The position numbers and the translations under genes were made by a program. Shown piece by piece: positions 9,601 through 22,804 of a DNA stretch of 60,000 nt. The notes below the pieces were generated by a model. That model was not told the DNA's origin. It saw nothing but the letters and a program-made list of their open reading frames with translations, and ran no database searches. This DNA is from Owenia fusiformis (taxonomy: Eukaryota > Annelida > Polychaeta > Sabellida > Oweniidae), in NCBI GenBank assembly GCA_903813345.2, contig CAIIXF020000003.1:11176931-11236930 (forward strand), read 5' to 3'. Each line of letters begins with the position of its first letter. Position 1 is the first letter of the stretch.

Positions 9601-12600
9601 ATTTTCCTGAAATTGCCAAGCTGTTTTATTTTTATTGATGTAAACATAATAAACTCACCTTCATTGATCTTTACACGCAGTCCTATTTCATAAATTGGTC
9701 TACTTCGCAGGATATTTATTCACAAAATAAAACTGAAGGAAATTTTTACAACAAGCGGCCATCTTGATTAAATCGCTATAGCGGAAAAGAGGCATGCTTT
9801 CAAAATGGAGAACGAGACGACGTCTATTTTAAATGAAAACGTTCAATATCTCATCAACAAGATAAGCCGTTATCATTTCAATTCATGAAATATTAACAGA
9901 ATGATTTTTAAAATATTACATAAATTCATTGAACTACGGCTTAAGATTTTACAATAGTTCATGGTGTTCCAGATGGAAACACTTCTAGCCAAGAATTGGC
10001 TAGAGACTCGAGTAAGGTAGGCGTACAGTATGGTAAAATATTACCTTCTTCTAAGGCCACTGTGTCGTGGCCTTCCAGTACAGATATATTCCTGCATGAA
10101 CAACTGGTCATGTCGTAATCATAAAATTTGAAATCATATGTCCGCCATTTTTCCACATCACAATTTGAATTGCGAGTTTTGGACTTATTACCTCATCAAA
10201 AATTCCAAAACACACATAAAGTGATCAGTGTATTAGTTCACATCTTCTGGATCGCTAACTTAGAATTTACAGCCAGTTTCTAATGTCAGACGTTAATGAC
10301 ATTTTGTCCAGTTTTCGAACATCGCCATTTTTCTTGGAGCCATTTTGTTTTAATTTTAGACGAAATCCTGATGAAATCATGTCATATCTCATCAAGGAGC
10401 CGAGTTGGGTCCGGTTTGATTAATGATTTATTTATCAGGCGATTTTTAAAATATTCAATAAATTTATGACACCACGGCCAGCTTTTTTCAAATAGAGTTC
10501 ACAGTATTCCAGATGAAATCCCCTCTAGCCAAGTATTGGCTAGAGACTCGAGTAAGTAAAATATGTTAGGTATTAAAAATAAAAAGGCGCAAGGCCACCT
10601 GAGAAAAAATTCTGGAGAGATCACTGTAAATCTTGCAGATTTGATGAATTTTGTAGCAGAAACTGGCTACCCCCTCCCCTCTTCCATTCATTATCCCATA
10701 GAATGAAGTTCAGAGGGATATAGGGAACGCCTCCGTCCGTCTGTCCGTCCGTCCTTCCGGGCAACAACTCAAATACCGTTGGCTCGATTTTATTCATATT
10801 TTGTACACATATACCCTTTAGGGGTAGAAGTTCTGCTCGAAAGCTGATTTTCAAAATGGCAGCTCATTTCAAAATGGCGGCCATTTTAGTGCCGATTTTA
10901 CAGTAATTTAGGTGCAATATGTAAAACTGAAATAGCAATATGTTTTAAATGTAAAAAAATTATAAAGGACATTAATAAAGCTACAAATGTAGATATTAAA
11001 AAAGCACATGGCAGCCATCTTGAAAAATGGCGGCCTTTACTCGTTATTTTTACTTGAAAAGTAGTTCAGCGATTTTGTTCATATTTGGTATTTTTCATAT
11101 TTTATATGTGAATACTATAAGCATGGCACACTGTCTAATAACACTTTGGGTAGTAGGCGGCCATTCTGAAAAATGGCCACCATTTTTACGTTTTTTACTA
11201 TAACTTGAAAAGTAGTGAAGCGATTTTGTTCATATTTGATATGTGAATACTCATGAGCCTTGCACACTGTCTCATGACACTTCGGATAGTAGGCGGCCAT
11301 TTTAAAAAATGGCTGTCATTTTTACATTTTTTACTAAAACTCGAAAAGTACAGTCGAAATGTTGAGACATGCGCAGAGCTCTATTTAGTGATATTTTCAT
11401 TTCAAATATGGCGGCCAATCCGATGTCTGACGACCCTTACAAAGAATCTAGGCAGTGTGCATTTTTACCTCCTGTGAAATAACAAGTGGAATTTAGTAGT
11501 TGTTTTGTGTTTTATTATCATTCTGCATCGTAATTCTATGTGATGTGGTGTTGAAATGTCAGCAGAAATACATATCCATACGATAATCGAGTGAATCAGA
11601 TAACAGATTTTTCGAAAACCCGTCTCATGCTAAGAGTGTAAAAGCTTGTATTAACATGCTCAAAAGTGCCAATGTGCACATCAATGTCAAGCTAAATCAA
11701 TGTTGTGTCTAAAACAGGTACCTGATCTACTCAAAAAAGCTTGGCATTCACGTATACACGCTTAGCAAACACGGCGAAATGATCTGAATCTTGGAATTTC
11801 GTTCGAGAGCTAGTAATGTTTGCTCCGGTCTTCGTCATAAGTGTTCATCAGACTTCACGCATGCTCATGAGAAAAACCATCAACCAATAATGTTTATAAA
11901 TCAATTTTGCGCATGTGCCTTACAACGGTAAAGAAATTCATATTTATAAACGAACCAATTTGAGATAACCCAATATCAGTCGGAGAAATCTGACGATCTA
12001 CGAAACTCACTTCAAAAAATCAAATGCGGACTGACGGCGTATTCTACTATGTTTTGATCTAAGATTTTCAGTATAGATAGAGTCTTTTATGATCTTTCGA
12101 ATGAGGTAAGTCTCTAGTTCGAAAGACAATCGTATCAACTTGAACAAAAGTTGAGTTTTGACGAAAAATTTCAACATGCGCAGAAGTCCCATTTTCGTTG
12201 TACCATATTGACTGAGTAGTGGAGCGATTTTGTTCATATTTGATATGTGAATACTCTAAGCATGGCACATTGTCTAATAAATTTGGGGAGTAGTTGGCCA
12301 TTTTGAAAAATGGCCACCATTTTTATGTGTGTTATTTTACAAGTACATGTGTGCGATTTTTCAAAAATTTTATAGGTGGCTACTTAAAAGCATATTATTT
12401 CTTCTGATGACAACTTGGCTAGTGAGCAACCATTTTGAAAATGGTAGCCTTTCCGGTGTGTTGTTTTATGATATTTGCTATATATTTCGTTTGTAAAAAT
12501 GCCAGCCTTTTCTGTTCGATGGGATTCGCTATGCTTTGACGTTGCCGTTGTTCTGGTTTTATCCAATATCAAGCCATGTTATTAAATTGATGCATCTTGA

Positions 12601-15600
12601 TATCTCCTCAATCAATCTGGCTCGATTTCTCTTGGAGGTATTCCTCAGTAATTGTGACCTTTTTCATGAGGCAGTAATTCTGACTCCTGACTTTATACAT
12701 TTTCATCTTGTCTTGAGATGTTGATATCATATTTAATCGATCGTTATCCCATTGAATGAAGTTTGGGATGAGAATATAGAGAATGGCCCGTCTATACATA
12801 TGTATCTCATACTTGAGTGGGTTTGGGGTAGATATCACCCGGGAATATATATCGTATCTGAGGAGCGGGCAGGATATATTGTATATGTCCCGCTTCAGGC
12901 CAAATGCGGGCAGATATAATATATCCATCCCGCTCCCGGGAATTTTTCAAAAGTTTAAAAAAGTTTAAATATAAAAAGTTTTAATTTTTTAATTTTAAAA
13001 TCTAAATTTTTTAAGTTTAAGTGTTACAGTTTCATTGTATTGAACAAAAAGAATATTACGAAAATATAAATATCTTGTCATTTGAAAAAGGTGGAAAAGG
13101 TTATATCTACCCTAAACCCACTCAAGTATGAGATACACCAGTTATGCACGGTCGGTTTGGATACATGGAATATCCCTTGGGATATACAATACATCTTATA
13201 CAAAATATATTGTATATCCCTCGGGATATTCCCTGTATCCAAAACCTCCCAGTGCATAACCCTTATATACGCTTGTCCATCCATTCAGGCAATAACTCAA
13301 ATACTGTTGGCTTAATATCATTTACCTTTTATACGCATGTGGCCCAAGTTAAAGTTCTGCCCAAAAACCAATTTTCAAAATGGCTACTTGTTTCAAAATG
13401 TTTGCTATTTTACTGTCAATTTTGCAGTTTATGTTTTAAATGCAAAAATTACATAGGATATTAATTATGTTGAAAATCTAATTTTTTAAAAAACATTGTG
13501 GTCATCTTGAAAATAATTGCAGTTACATACTATTTTAAGATTTTTGCTGTAACTGGAAAAGTAGTGGAGATGGATTTTGTTCATATTTGATATGTGAATT
13601 CTCATAAGCATACTCTGTTTGATGACACTTTAGCCATTTTATGTGTGTTATCTTACATTTTTTACTGTACCTAGCTCAAAAAGTAGCATAGCGATTTTGT
13701 TGATATTTTATGTGACAACTTTGAAGCATATTACAGTTTCTAATGACATTTTGGCTAGTGAGAGGCCATTTTGAAAAATGGTGGCCATTTTTATACGTAT
13801 TATTTTACGTTGTTTGCTATAACTGAAAAAGTAGTAGAACGATTTTGTTGAAATTTTGTATGTGAGAAGAATATTGACAATTAGACAGCCATTCCCAAAA
13901 ATGGCAACCATGGCTGTTTGATGTGATTTGCTAAAGCTTGGCATTGCTGTTAAATCTAGTTTTGAATGTAACTCTGGAATTTAGAATGCAACCAATTCAT
14001 TGTTTTATATCACTACAGATGCAATAACACGGAAACAGAAAACAGTTGCCATAACAAAGGCTCTACAATGTGACCCTGTAGATGTGACATCCCTGCGCCA
14101 ACTTGCCATTAGTAGAGGAGGATTGATTACTGATGAACTGCGATATTTAGCATGGCCTAAACTAGTCAATGTGAATATTTACAACATACCTCCTAAACCA
14201 AAAGGTATTCAATTTTTCTCAGTTTCTAGAGATCCAACTTTTTAAATGAAGAATTTTGATTCAGAAATTAATGCAGCTACTGCAACATAAATTGTATATT
14301 GTATCCGACGATTTCTAGCTTCTCTACCTTGTTATCCCACCAAACAAAGGGATGTTAAAGATTCATCCGCCTGTTCATCAGTATGTCTATCTATTTGTCT
14401 AATGAACTACAATTAATTTGTCTTATTCACACATCTCATAAGCTATTTTTTAAATGTTGTCATTTATTTGGCCCACCTTATTCATTAATGAGTTATTTTA
14501 TATTTTCAGCAAGTGTGTTAGAGGCCCACAGAGACTATAACCAGGTAGTGCTGGATGTCAATAGATCTTTAAAACGCTTCCCACCTGGTAAGTATCCAAT
14601 CTATCAGGAACAGAAATATACTGTACATGTAAATTTTAAATATACACTGTAATAATCATATTATGAATGCTTCACATTGTAGGGACATGCTAATATGAAA
14701 CAGCCTTGGTAAATGCAAGAATTACCATTGTTACCAATCTTCAGAAATAGTTTGAAATATACATTTTATCCATGTTTTCCTCAGATTTTCACCAAAGTTT
14801 TATTGTGCAAGGTAACACATGGCAAAGTCACTTGAAAATTTCTGGGGATACCCAGGGAGTTTTTCAAGAAATTGGTGAAGACTTAATTTGGCGTTTCTTT
14901 CAATCCACCAAAATATGATAGCCGTCAAATTAAACCATTACTTACTTACTTTACTTTACTTATTGTATTATACCTTTTATTATCAAATTAATTGAAGTGT
15001 TGGGGGATAACACTACACATCTTTTCATCCGTTTGTAAGTTCTGTATATCTGTTTGATACACTCTGTGTCCATACATTATTTCATCTCTTCTGCTCTATG
15101 AAATAGTGATTTTATTCATATATTAACATATATGCATGCATAATACAACTTTTTGCAAAAATATTACTTCTTTTTTTACTAAAACTCAAAAAGTGATGGA
15201 ATGATGTTTATGATGATATTTATGTGTGCCTTCATTTTTATTGTACCTTTAATATGTACTTGTGCCTAATTCAGGGATGAAAGATGATCAGCGTACAGTG
15301 CTACAGAAACAGCTAGTAGATATGATAATGCGTGTTCTGGTGCGCCACAAGGAACTCCATTACTACCAAGGTTATCATGATATATGTGTATCCTTTCTGC
15401 TTGTCATGAATGATGATATAGCATTCTACATCATGGATAAACTTTCAACAAATCATCTAAGGTATGTTAAACCCCTACAAATCATCATAACTACACGTAG
15501 GTGCAAAATTATTCTGATTCAAAAATTCTAAATCCTTAAAATTCTTCATAACTTCATAAAATAGGATGTTTGGCAGTTTTGTGACTTACCGGTAACCCTC

Positions 15601-18600
15601 AATTGATTAAACCGCCTTTTAAGTATAAAATTCATATCATCAAAGATATAGAGTCCAAAATGTAAGTTAGTCTTTACTCAGTGCATTGGCTATAAAATAC
15701 AGGTTGTTTCTGGAAACTCACAAAAACAATGCTATAATTCCCAAAAGGTAGAGACTTTACAACAGACCACAGTACAGTTCTTATTTGTTGTCTTACAGAG
15801 ACTTTATGGACTCCTCCATGGACAGGACGAAGTGCATGCTAAACTATCTTTACCCAATCATTGGGAAAGCCAACCCAGTATTGAAGGAATTCCTTGATAG
15901 GTGAGTTCAAATAAAATTTAGTTGAAGATGTGGATGTGAGATTCCTTTCAAATGTTCATTGAAGCATTGCAGGGCAGCAATGATTGTTACTGAAATACTG
16001 GAATATAGTTTTTTACAAATTATTGGCTCACATAGTGAGCCTATGGGATTGACTTGGTGTCTGTCTGTTAGTCTGTTCATCCGTGAACAGTGGTTGCACA
16101 AATTAAAAGTGCTATTCGTATTAAGTCATATCTACATTCATTTTATGTACATGTATATCAATAGTGGCTATTTGACCTGTCATCACCATTTCCCACATTC
16201 TCCCTGCTTTCAAGAAATTGCTGATTTGACATAAAAGAGTCAAACATAAGACACTTTGTTAAAATTGACTTTCAAATAAATGTCAGTAGTTGCTGCATGT
16301 GCAAAATATGTTCTATGTAGATTTCAAAGCTCTTGGATTTCGTTTTTGGTGTTTACTCAATAACATTTGACAAAAGGTAGGACTTGGTCATTTTCACGGA
16401 ACTTTCTCATGTATGAAGTCAATGGCAGGTTTTGTGATTAAAAATTGTTTTAAAGTAACTAAGTAACTCAGTAACTAACTCAATAACTTAGTACCTAACT
16501 CAGCCTAAGTCTGATGAACTTATCGACTTAGTAACTAACTCATGTAATTTGGACAAAAAGAGACTTCTCCTGCACAAAGTTAATCCTTTCCAAACATAAT
16601 GTGGTTACAATTCACTTTGTGTATTTTAAGTTTACAGCTCCCTTCTATGAACAATGCAAACATTCAGAAATCAATCTTTTACCTAAATCCAGTATAACAT
16701 GAATGATAAATATGATATTCCAGGTCTGAAACAGGCACTATATTCTGCCTTCCCTGGCTTATTACTTGGTATGGGCATGTATTGAATGACTTCCGACATA
16801 CAGTGCGACTTTATGACTTTTTCCTGGCTTGTCATCCACTTATGCCGATATATCTTGCTGCAGCAGTAAGTAGTCGTTTTATTATATTCTTATAGAGGGT
16901 TTAGATTATGATCCAACCAAATGAAGTTGGAGCAGGGATGATAGAGAAGCTGTCCATCCATCTGTTCATATGTCAATGGGATAACTCAAATATTGGTTGG
17001 CTCATAATCAATTGTATCATTTGTATTTGTCAGTGAATATTTATATGTCACAGATTGTTTGTATTTGTTACAGATTGTCCAAGGTCACAGATTGTTTTTA
17101 TGTCACATATTGTTCTCCTATGTCACATATTTTTACTCTTCATTACAGATTGTTCTGTATAGACAAGATGAGGTGTTACAGGCAGACTGTGACATGCCTT
17201 CAGTTCATTCCCTTCTCTCAAAGATTCCACCAGACTTGCCATTTGAAGATCTGATTAGTCGTGCTGGAGATCTATATGTGCAATATCCACCTAAACAGTT
17301 GGCAAATGAGGCCCGCTTGCAGTACAAACACAGGTTAGTCATCCCATTGAACAAAGTTCTGAGGGATATAGGGAATGCCTCCATCCATCCGTGCAATAAC
17401 CCAAATACCGTTGACCCGAATTTGTTAATATTCTTTACACATGAGGAGCCTATGGGGGTAGAATTTCTGCTCTAAAGCCAATTTTCAAAATGGCTGCTCA
17501 TTTCAGAATGGCAGCCATTTTAGTGCCAATTTGAAAATTTGATGGCAGCCATCTTGAAAAATGGTGGCAGTTAAATGCTATTTTACAATTTTTGCTGTAA
17601 TTTGAAAAGTAATGCAGTGATTTTGTTCATATTTTGTTCATATTTGATATGTGAATGAACTCATACGCATGGCACACTGTTTTTGATGAAATTTTGGCTA
17701 TTTTCAAAATGGCCATCATTTTTTATGTCCCCACCACATAGTGTGGGGCCATATTGTCGGCCTAGGCGTGTCCGTCTGTCCATCCGTCTGTCTGTCCGTC
17801 TGTCTGTCTGTCTGTCCGTACGTCCGACAGTTTTCTCCAAAACCGCTACAGATATCACCTTCAAATTTTCAGGGATAACTTATGAGTGCATACAGATGTA
17901 GATGAAAAAAAATTAACTCGATACCTACTTCCTGTCGGCCATTTTGAAGTCAAATGCTAAAATCCTTGTCTGCAAACTTTAAGAAAAACGGCTTCACAGT
18001 TGCTTTTAAAACTTTAATATCTTGTTCAGCTCACTTCATTCTAGATCTGTTTAGGTTTTGGACCTGTTAGCTCAGTCATGTCAGCCATTTTGAATGTTTT
18101 AAGAAAAGTTGGCGCACGATAATACTTTGTATCATATTGAATGGTGTTTTTCAGTTTTCATACTTTAACTATTTTGTAGCTTTATAAATAATTTCAGGTG
18201 TACTTTGTTGTAAAAGCCTATGTTATTGTTAACAGTAGTTATATGTGATAATTTTGTAAAATTTTAAGGTGGCCATTTTGGATTTTCCGTCCTCAAATTG
18301 TGTCGGTAAAGTCTTGTCTACTCATTTTCAGGATAACCATTTGACGGGATCACCAATAGGTGGGGACATTTTGTACACATTTGTGTTCTTGTATATGTGT
18401 TATTTTACATTTTTAACTAAAACTCAAAAAGTAATAGAGCAATTTGTTCATATTTGGTATGTCATGTATGTGAATATTCATTAGCATGGCGCATTTGTTA
18501 TGACACTTTGGCTACTAGACATTTTGAAATGGCCACCATTTTTACTTGTGCTATTTTATGCCTTTTACTATAACTCAACTTACTTTTACTATAAAAATTA

Positions 18601-19099
18601 ATTGAGCGATTTCGTTCATATTTGATATGTAAATACTCATGAGTATTGCACACTGTTTTATGATAGCAAAATTGAAAATTGTGGATTTTGATGAATTTCA
18701 TGTAAAATGAATGCAAACCTGTTTAATGTTTTAAATAATTGGTATTGTAATTAATTAAGAATCTTGCACCTGTCCAGTTTCCTTTAGAGGGAAATACTCT
18801 TTCTATCATTGATTGAGGGCTGGCTATTTCAACTTCAAGATAGAGTATTATTTTATTTTCCCTTTATTTTCAGTACAACGATAAGTAGTTACATGAACTT
18901 TGAAGAAACTACACAATCTCAAAGACCTGATACAATATTAAAACAACTCAGATCGCTCAACATATCAGAGCCAAGTGTAGATGGGACAGAAAGTGAAAGC
19001 AGTCGTTTAGTGAAGGTCTCTGTCTATGTATTGGCTACAGCTGTCAGTGCTGCAGCATTTGCTGTCTTAAATACAGCTGCAGATTGGGGCTGGTTCTAA
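6614..19099 (+). CDS. TBC1 domain family member 20 (8 exons)
   Basis: Rab GTPase-activating protein. The family member acts on Rab1 and Rab18 at ER/Golgi membranes. Exons: 6614-6764, 14019-14204, 14510-14587, 15275-15461, 15799-15900, 16724-16865, 17149-17333, 18874-19099. Phases agree at every junction and total 1257 nt, giving 418 aa (human ~403). Residues 1-50 are a non-conserved Ser/Arg/Lys-rich lead. The TBC domain follows, with the arginine finger in VxxDxxR (VVLDVNR, R131) and the glutamine finger in YYQGYHD (Q170). Conserved blocks include FRHTVRLYDFFLACHPLMPI and DLISRAGDLYVQYPP. The last ~30 residues form a hydrophobic tail anchor (VLATAVSAAAFAVLNTAADW), as in the family. Intron 1 is 7.25 kb and full of transposons. 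Exon 1 rests on splice phase and position rather than on similarity, so the start is less certain than the rest. Confidence 0.95.
8134..8676. mobile_element. Fold-back element, ~75-bp arms
   Basis: The left end GTCGAGAGCTAC with the following AGATTTTGAAAGTATAGCTC is matched in reverse at 8602-8676. The interior (~390 bp) is unique. No target duplication is obvious. Confidence 0.7.
8695..8759. repeat. Perfect 18-bp stem hairpin
   Basis: 8695-8712 (GTTAAACTCAATAACGGC) is exactly complementary to 8742-8759 with a 29-nt T/A-rich loop. It lies right beside the fold-back element at 8134-8676. Function unknown. Confidence 0.8.
9903..10555 (+). repeat. Direct repeat, ~115-bp blocks 540 bp apart
   Basis: 9903-10016 and 10443-10555 share 'tttttaaaatatt', 'gttccagatg-aa', 'tctagccaag-attggctagagactcgagtaag'-like stretches in the same order. 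This looks like an old tandem copy of a larger unit. Each block ends with a short palindrome (tctagcca...tggctaga). Confidence 0.7.
10678..11350 (+). repeat. Dispersed repeat with (GTCC)n core, copy A
   Basis: Begins near tcccatagaatgaagtt, then has a 'ccgtccgtctgtccgtccgt' tract, 'aactcaaataccgttggctc' and 'ttttcaaaatggc', and runs into the 'gattttgttcatatttg' tandem units. The same order recurs in fragments at 12.74, 13.27, 16.9, 17.35, 19.69 and 46.77 kb, and in reverse at 29.35-29.54 kb. It is the most common repeat family of the window. Non-coding. Confidence 0.85.
11351..12214 (+). mobile_element. CAGTC-ended DNA transposon, copy 1 (864 bp)
   Basis: Starts CAGTCGAAATG and ends CATATTGACTG, with AGTA directly on both sides (11347-11350 and 12215-12218). 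Removing element plus one AGTA restores the dispersed-repeat reading 'cgaaaagtagtggagcga' found elsewhere. A second copy in reverse orientation lies at 26,649-27,487. No transposase frame is present, so it is non-autonomous. Superfamily unresolved. Confidence 0.85.
12215..12500 (+). repeat. Dispersed ~150-bp repeat family, continuation
   Basis: Resumes the unit interrupted by the CAGTC element: gtggagcgattttgttcat, then aaaatggccaccattttta, then aaaatggtagcc. Confidence 0.8.
12803..13260. mobile_element. Two-hairpin palindromic element, copy 1
   Basis: Hairpin 1 has perfect or near-perfect 33-bp arms at 12,803-12,835 and 13,103-13,135. Hairpin 2, directly after it, has ~50-bp arms spanning 13,141-13,260 (GTTATGCAC...GTGCATAAC). 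Between the first arms lie GC-rich sub-palindromes around CCCGGGAA and gagcgggcaggatata. It sits inside a dispersed-repeat copy whose two halves (…gaatggcccgtc and …gcttgtccatcc) flank it. A second copy is at 43,528-43,938. Confidence 0.8.
13265..13960 (+). repeat. Dispersed repeat copy in TBC1D20 intron 1
   Basis: Degenerate copy of the family: ggcaataactcaaatact, ttttcaaaatggct, then three loose units of 'gattttgtt…gtgaa…gccattttgaaaaatgg'. It ends ~60 bp before TBC1D20 exon 2. Confidence 0.75.
16459..16545. repeat. AGTAACTA-type low-complexity tract
   Basis: Irregular repeats of agtaact/ctaactcag in a TBC1D20 intron. No gene content. Confidence 0.6.
17334..18873 (+). other. TBC1D20 last intron, dispersed repeats
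   Basis: Donor AG|gttagt and acceptor tattttcag. It holds a dispersed-repeat copy beginning at the very donor (17,345-17,720), a simple tract of ccgtctgtc repeats at about 17,765-17,826, and further 'tttgttcatatttg' units at 18,390-18,660. The remainder is unremarkable. Confidence 0.75.
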
Positions 19100-20342
19100 T
19101 ACTCTTATAACTAAACTATTCTCCGAATACAGGCCTCTAGAACTTGTACCTCATTCTTCCAGTTTGGAACCCTGCGTTCAGAGGATGTTACTAAAATATA
19201 GTCAATGAAATTGTAATAATGGCATTTATTGAGGACATTCAGTCAGTACAGCTGTAGCTGCGCTGCTGTACTAAGTGCAGCTGAAGACAAGGGCACTTAG
19301 TTCTTAACTAAACAGAAAGAGGAAGCAATTGATGTACCGAAAGCCTCCATGTGAGCTGCTTACTCGGTTAAGACTTTGGAAGGTTCTTGTTATTTATTCT
19401 AACTATGATGTCATACAGAGCATGACGTAAATATTTATTTTTAATAATTAGAAGTGAGGAACTCTGTGATATATAATATCTAGGAATGTTGCTTTTAGAA
19501 AGCACTGCTTGGAACTCTGGAAAGTTGTATCTAGGATATCACTTAATGCCAGACAAACACAATATTAATGATTGTATTAGATATCACAAACCTGCTTGGC
19601 CATAATCATACCAAGCTCTTATTTGAGGAAAACATACTTTGATTCTATGAAAATGCTTTTTGTTGAATTTATACTTATTAATCCACTGAATGAATCCATT
19701 GAGAAGTTGTCTGTTTGTTTGTCAATATAAAACTCATAAACCAGATTTGATTCATGTCTTACGGGCGAGGAACCTAGGCTGAAGAATTATTTTTCAGTAT
19801 GGTCACTCAGTTCAAAATGGCCACAAATCTTTGAGAACTCAATTACCAGTCTACAAATTCGATTCATTTTTCAGAAAAATTTGTTTTCCTGCCAACTCAA
19901 ATACTAGTGTTGAATTTGGTCTAAATTTTAGAGGCTAGAGGCTTATGGGCATAAGGACTACTACTCAAGAAGGTTTTCCTAATATATGGTGTCAAGTCAC
20001 ACCATGTGTGTAGAATTTGCTAAAAGGAGACAGTACAACTGCCCTGTTATTTCTATCATATACAGTAATGTTTAAAGATTGAGATTGTATTTCTCCATGT
20101 GAAATATTGTAAAACATATTATTTGAGCTCTTGGTGAATTTGTCAGTGGTTGCTATGCAGTGGCCTTATCTCATACATGCACAGAGTGATGAAAACCTGA
20201 ATGGCCTTGACATATGAAATAGTTATCAATTCATGTAACTTTTGAAGACAATGGGTCCAAAATATTCCTGAATCACCTGGATAAAACAGTGTACTGTCTA
20301 TTTAATAGGCAAAATCATGAAAATGTAATCTTTGTTTATGAA

Positions 20343-20348
20343 AATAAA
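20343..20348 (+). terminator. Possible TBC1D20 poly-A signal
   Basis: AATAAA in an A-rich stretch 1.24 kb after the stop. Other weaker candidates exist. Confidence 0.4.
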
Positions 20349-22798
20349 AATATGTCACATAAACAGTTAATGTTTTTGTATATTATATTTTATTTTTCAT
20401 AGAGGTTGTTCTAAAAAGAACATAGAATGTTACAACATAAAGACATAAGAAAATATGGCCACATTCGAACATATTAAGGCATTTAGTAATTGAAATTTTA
20501 CACTCTATTCTTTACTGCAACTTTCAATATTAACTAAGTCTTAAATTCGGTCTGTGAGAAATTATTAGCAGCGGAGAAGAAACCTCATTACGGGGACAGT
20601 GGTGAGAAGTTCACTTAACCCTCATTACTATTGTAAACCATCAGCATGCTATACTGTACGCTATATTAAATGTTTACATCTAAAGGAATGCTTGCTCTAA
20701 TAAAGAATGTAGTCCTCCCTCCCTCAAGAATGCCCTCCACTGAACCATGTTATAAATGCAATAAATATAGAATAAGATGAATCAGCCACTTCATTCAAAA
20801 CTGAAATGAAAAGGAATAGCCATGGACACTGGACAGTCAATTAGGAGAATGTTTTTTGTAAACGTATACATTCTATTCATAAATAAAAATATGTTAATAT
20901 CAGATAATAAAGTAAAATTGCAAAATGTACAACCTGTATGACCTAGAGTTCCACAAACTATTTATATTAACTGGAGATCAATCTCTTAATAATAACAACT
21001 ATAGCAGGATTCTCACTAGGCTTTTAGATTCCAAAGATTCTCCGGAGTCTAATGTCTTTAGACCCTCTTGCTCCAGAGTCTAATAGCTTTCCTGGAGTCT
21101 AAAGTGTTTTTTCCGGAATCTAATTTTACATTTCTGACACATTATTTGTGGTAAAACTCATAAAATACATAAAACTAGATACAAACAAGGAATGAGAAGT
21201 CAGAAACCTGTAAGAAATGTATATTGTGATTAAAAAGGGAAGATAATCAATAAGTAGAATTTTGAAAAGTAAAATTTTTAAAATAAAAATCTTAATAGGT
21301 TATCTCACATGGGGGAGGAGTACTTGTGATACCGCGAAAAATCTGGGATCTAAAAATTTCTTGGTGAGAACCCTGGATATATATGAGATATAGATTGAGA
21401 TTAATATTCATCAGGATTGTTCATCCAGATTTGTGTGATATTTTAATAATGTTGAAATGTCACATAAGTCAGGATAAGCACCAACCAAATATAATATATG
21501 AACTTCAGCAATAGCTACAGAGTATACACACTACCAAGAGATTCTAGTATGGAACATGCATTACATTATTACTGTATACAGTATGTGTTATGATTGTTCT
21601 TCAATAGTATAATTGTCTCAAAGTTTACAGAATATCTCCATGACTACCAAGAGATTCAAGTACATGTACTGTATAAGATAGCATGGAACAACTGTTTTGA
21701 AGTCTACATGTATATTTCCTAATATCAGGCAATCATTTTCTCATGACAAACATGCTCTTATACAGAACTATACTTTCTAATTACAGCATGTATTTTACAG
21801 TGCAATTGTCATTTACTGACAATTACACTTCACTAACACTTTGCCTATACACAGAAAGTCGTTTTAGTCTTATGGAACTTTGGCATTAAATATGGCAGAA
21901 ACATATCCCAAAAATATTGTAGCTTCCAATGCACTTTATTTAAAGTGGATTTTAAACTTTCTGTCATGGTATGCTTCTAATATATCTGATAGGCCTAGCA
22001 CCTATATACTAATATGTGCCAATATATAATGTAATTTATATGTATGACACTTATAAGAATCTCACTCTATTCATTTACTACATATCCCAGAATTAGATGT
22101 CTATGTGGCACCTTTTAATTTTGCATAGAATGTCTCACTTGATGTTTCACTGCTTCATCATATATTCATAATAATTATTAGGTAAATAATTTCTCAGCAG
22201 AATTTAAGATGGCGTTTGTTTACTTGAAATTGGATATTTTGGAAGATTTGCCGTAATATAGTTGCATTTTGGTGCATAATTCACATTCTCCCCTGTATAA
22301 TTTTGTGTTTTTGCTGCATAATTCTGGGATCTGTAGTATTATATGTGGTACATCACATTCAGTGCCTTCTTTTAACTTTAATGTCCACATTATCAAAGTA
22401 TCACATTAGTGAATAGATTAAGATTATAGATTACTTATTTTCTGGTTGATTTAAGATTTACTACATTGATCAACAGATATTGATGTCAGTATTGTGTTGA
22501 CTTGACAGTATTAAACAACTTTACAAAAAAAATATTTCTTTCTGAACACTTCATGGCCTCATATTCTAGGACGGATACATTCTTTTAATGCTCATGCTTT
22601 TTATAATATACAATTGTATATCAGACTTTAACTTACTTCTATATTCACCACTAAAAACTGCAATATTTTATATCCAACCCTTTTCAAATTGTAAAAGTAA
22701 ATGCACAAGCTGCATTTCATACTTTTACACAGTTTAGGGAGACATATGTTCTGATATATTCTACTTATTACATGCATACAGAAATAGGGCCTTAGAGC

Positions 22799-22804
22799 TT
22801 TATT
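22799..22804 (-). terminator. Possible CCDC102A poly-A signal
   Basis: Reads AATAAA on the minus strand, 53 bp after the stop codon. A distal signal near 20,389 is an alternative. Confidence 0.45.

Larger units (their letters stand above)
6765..14018 (+). other. TBC1D20 intron 1, transposon-rich
   Basis: Donor G|gtatgt and acceptor cactacag. It contains fold-back, TIR and dispersed repeats (separate entries). The 6.8-7.9 kb part is AT-rich unique sequence in which I see nothing. Confidence 0.85.
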
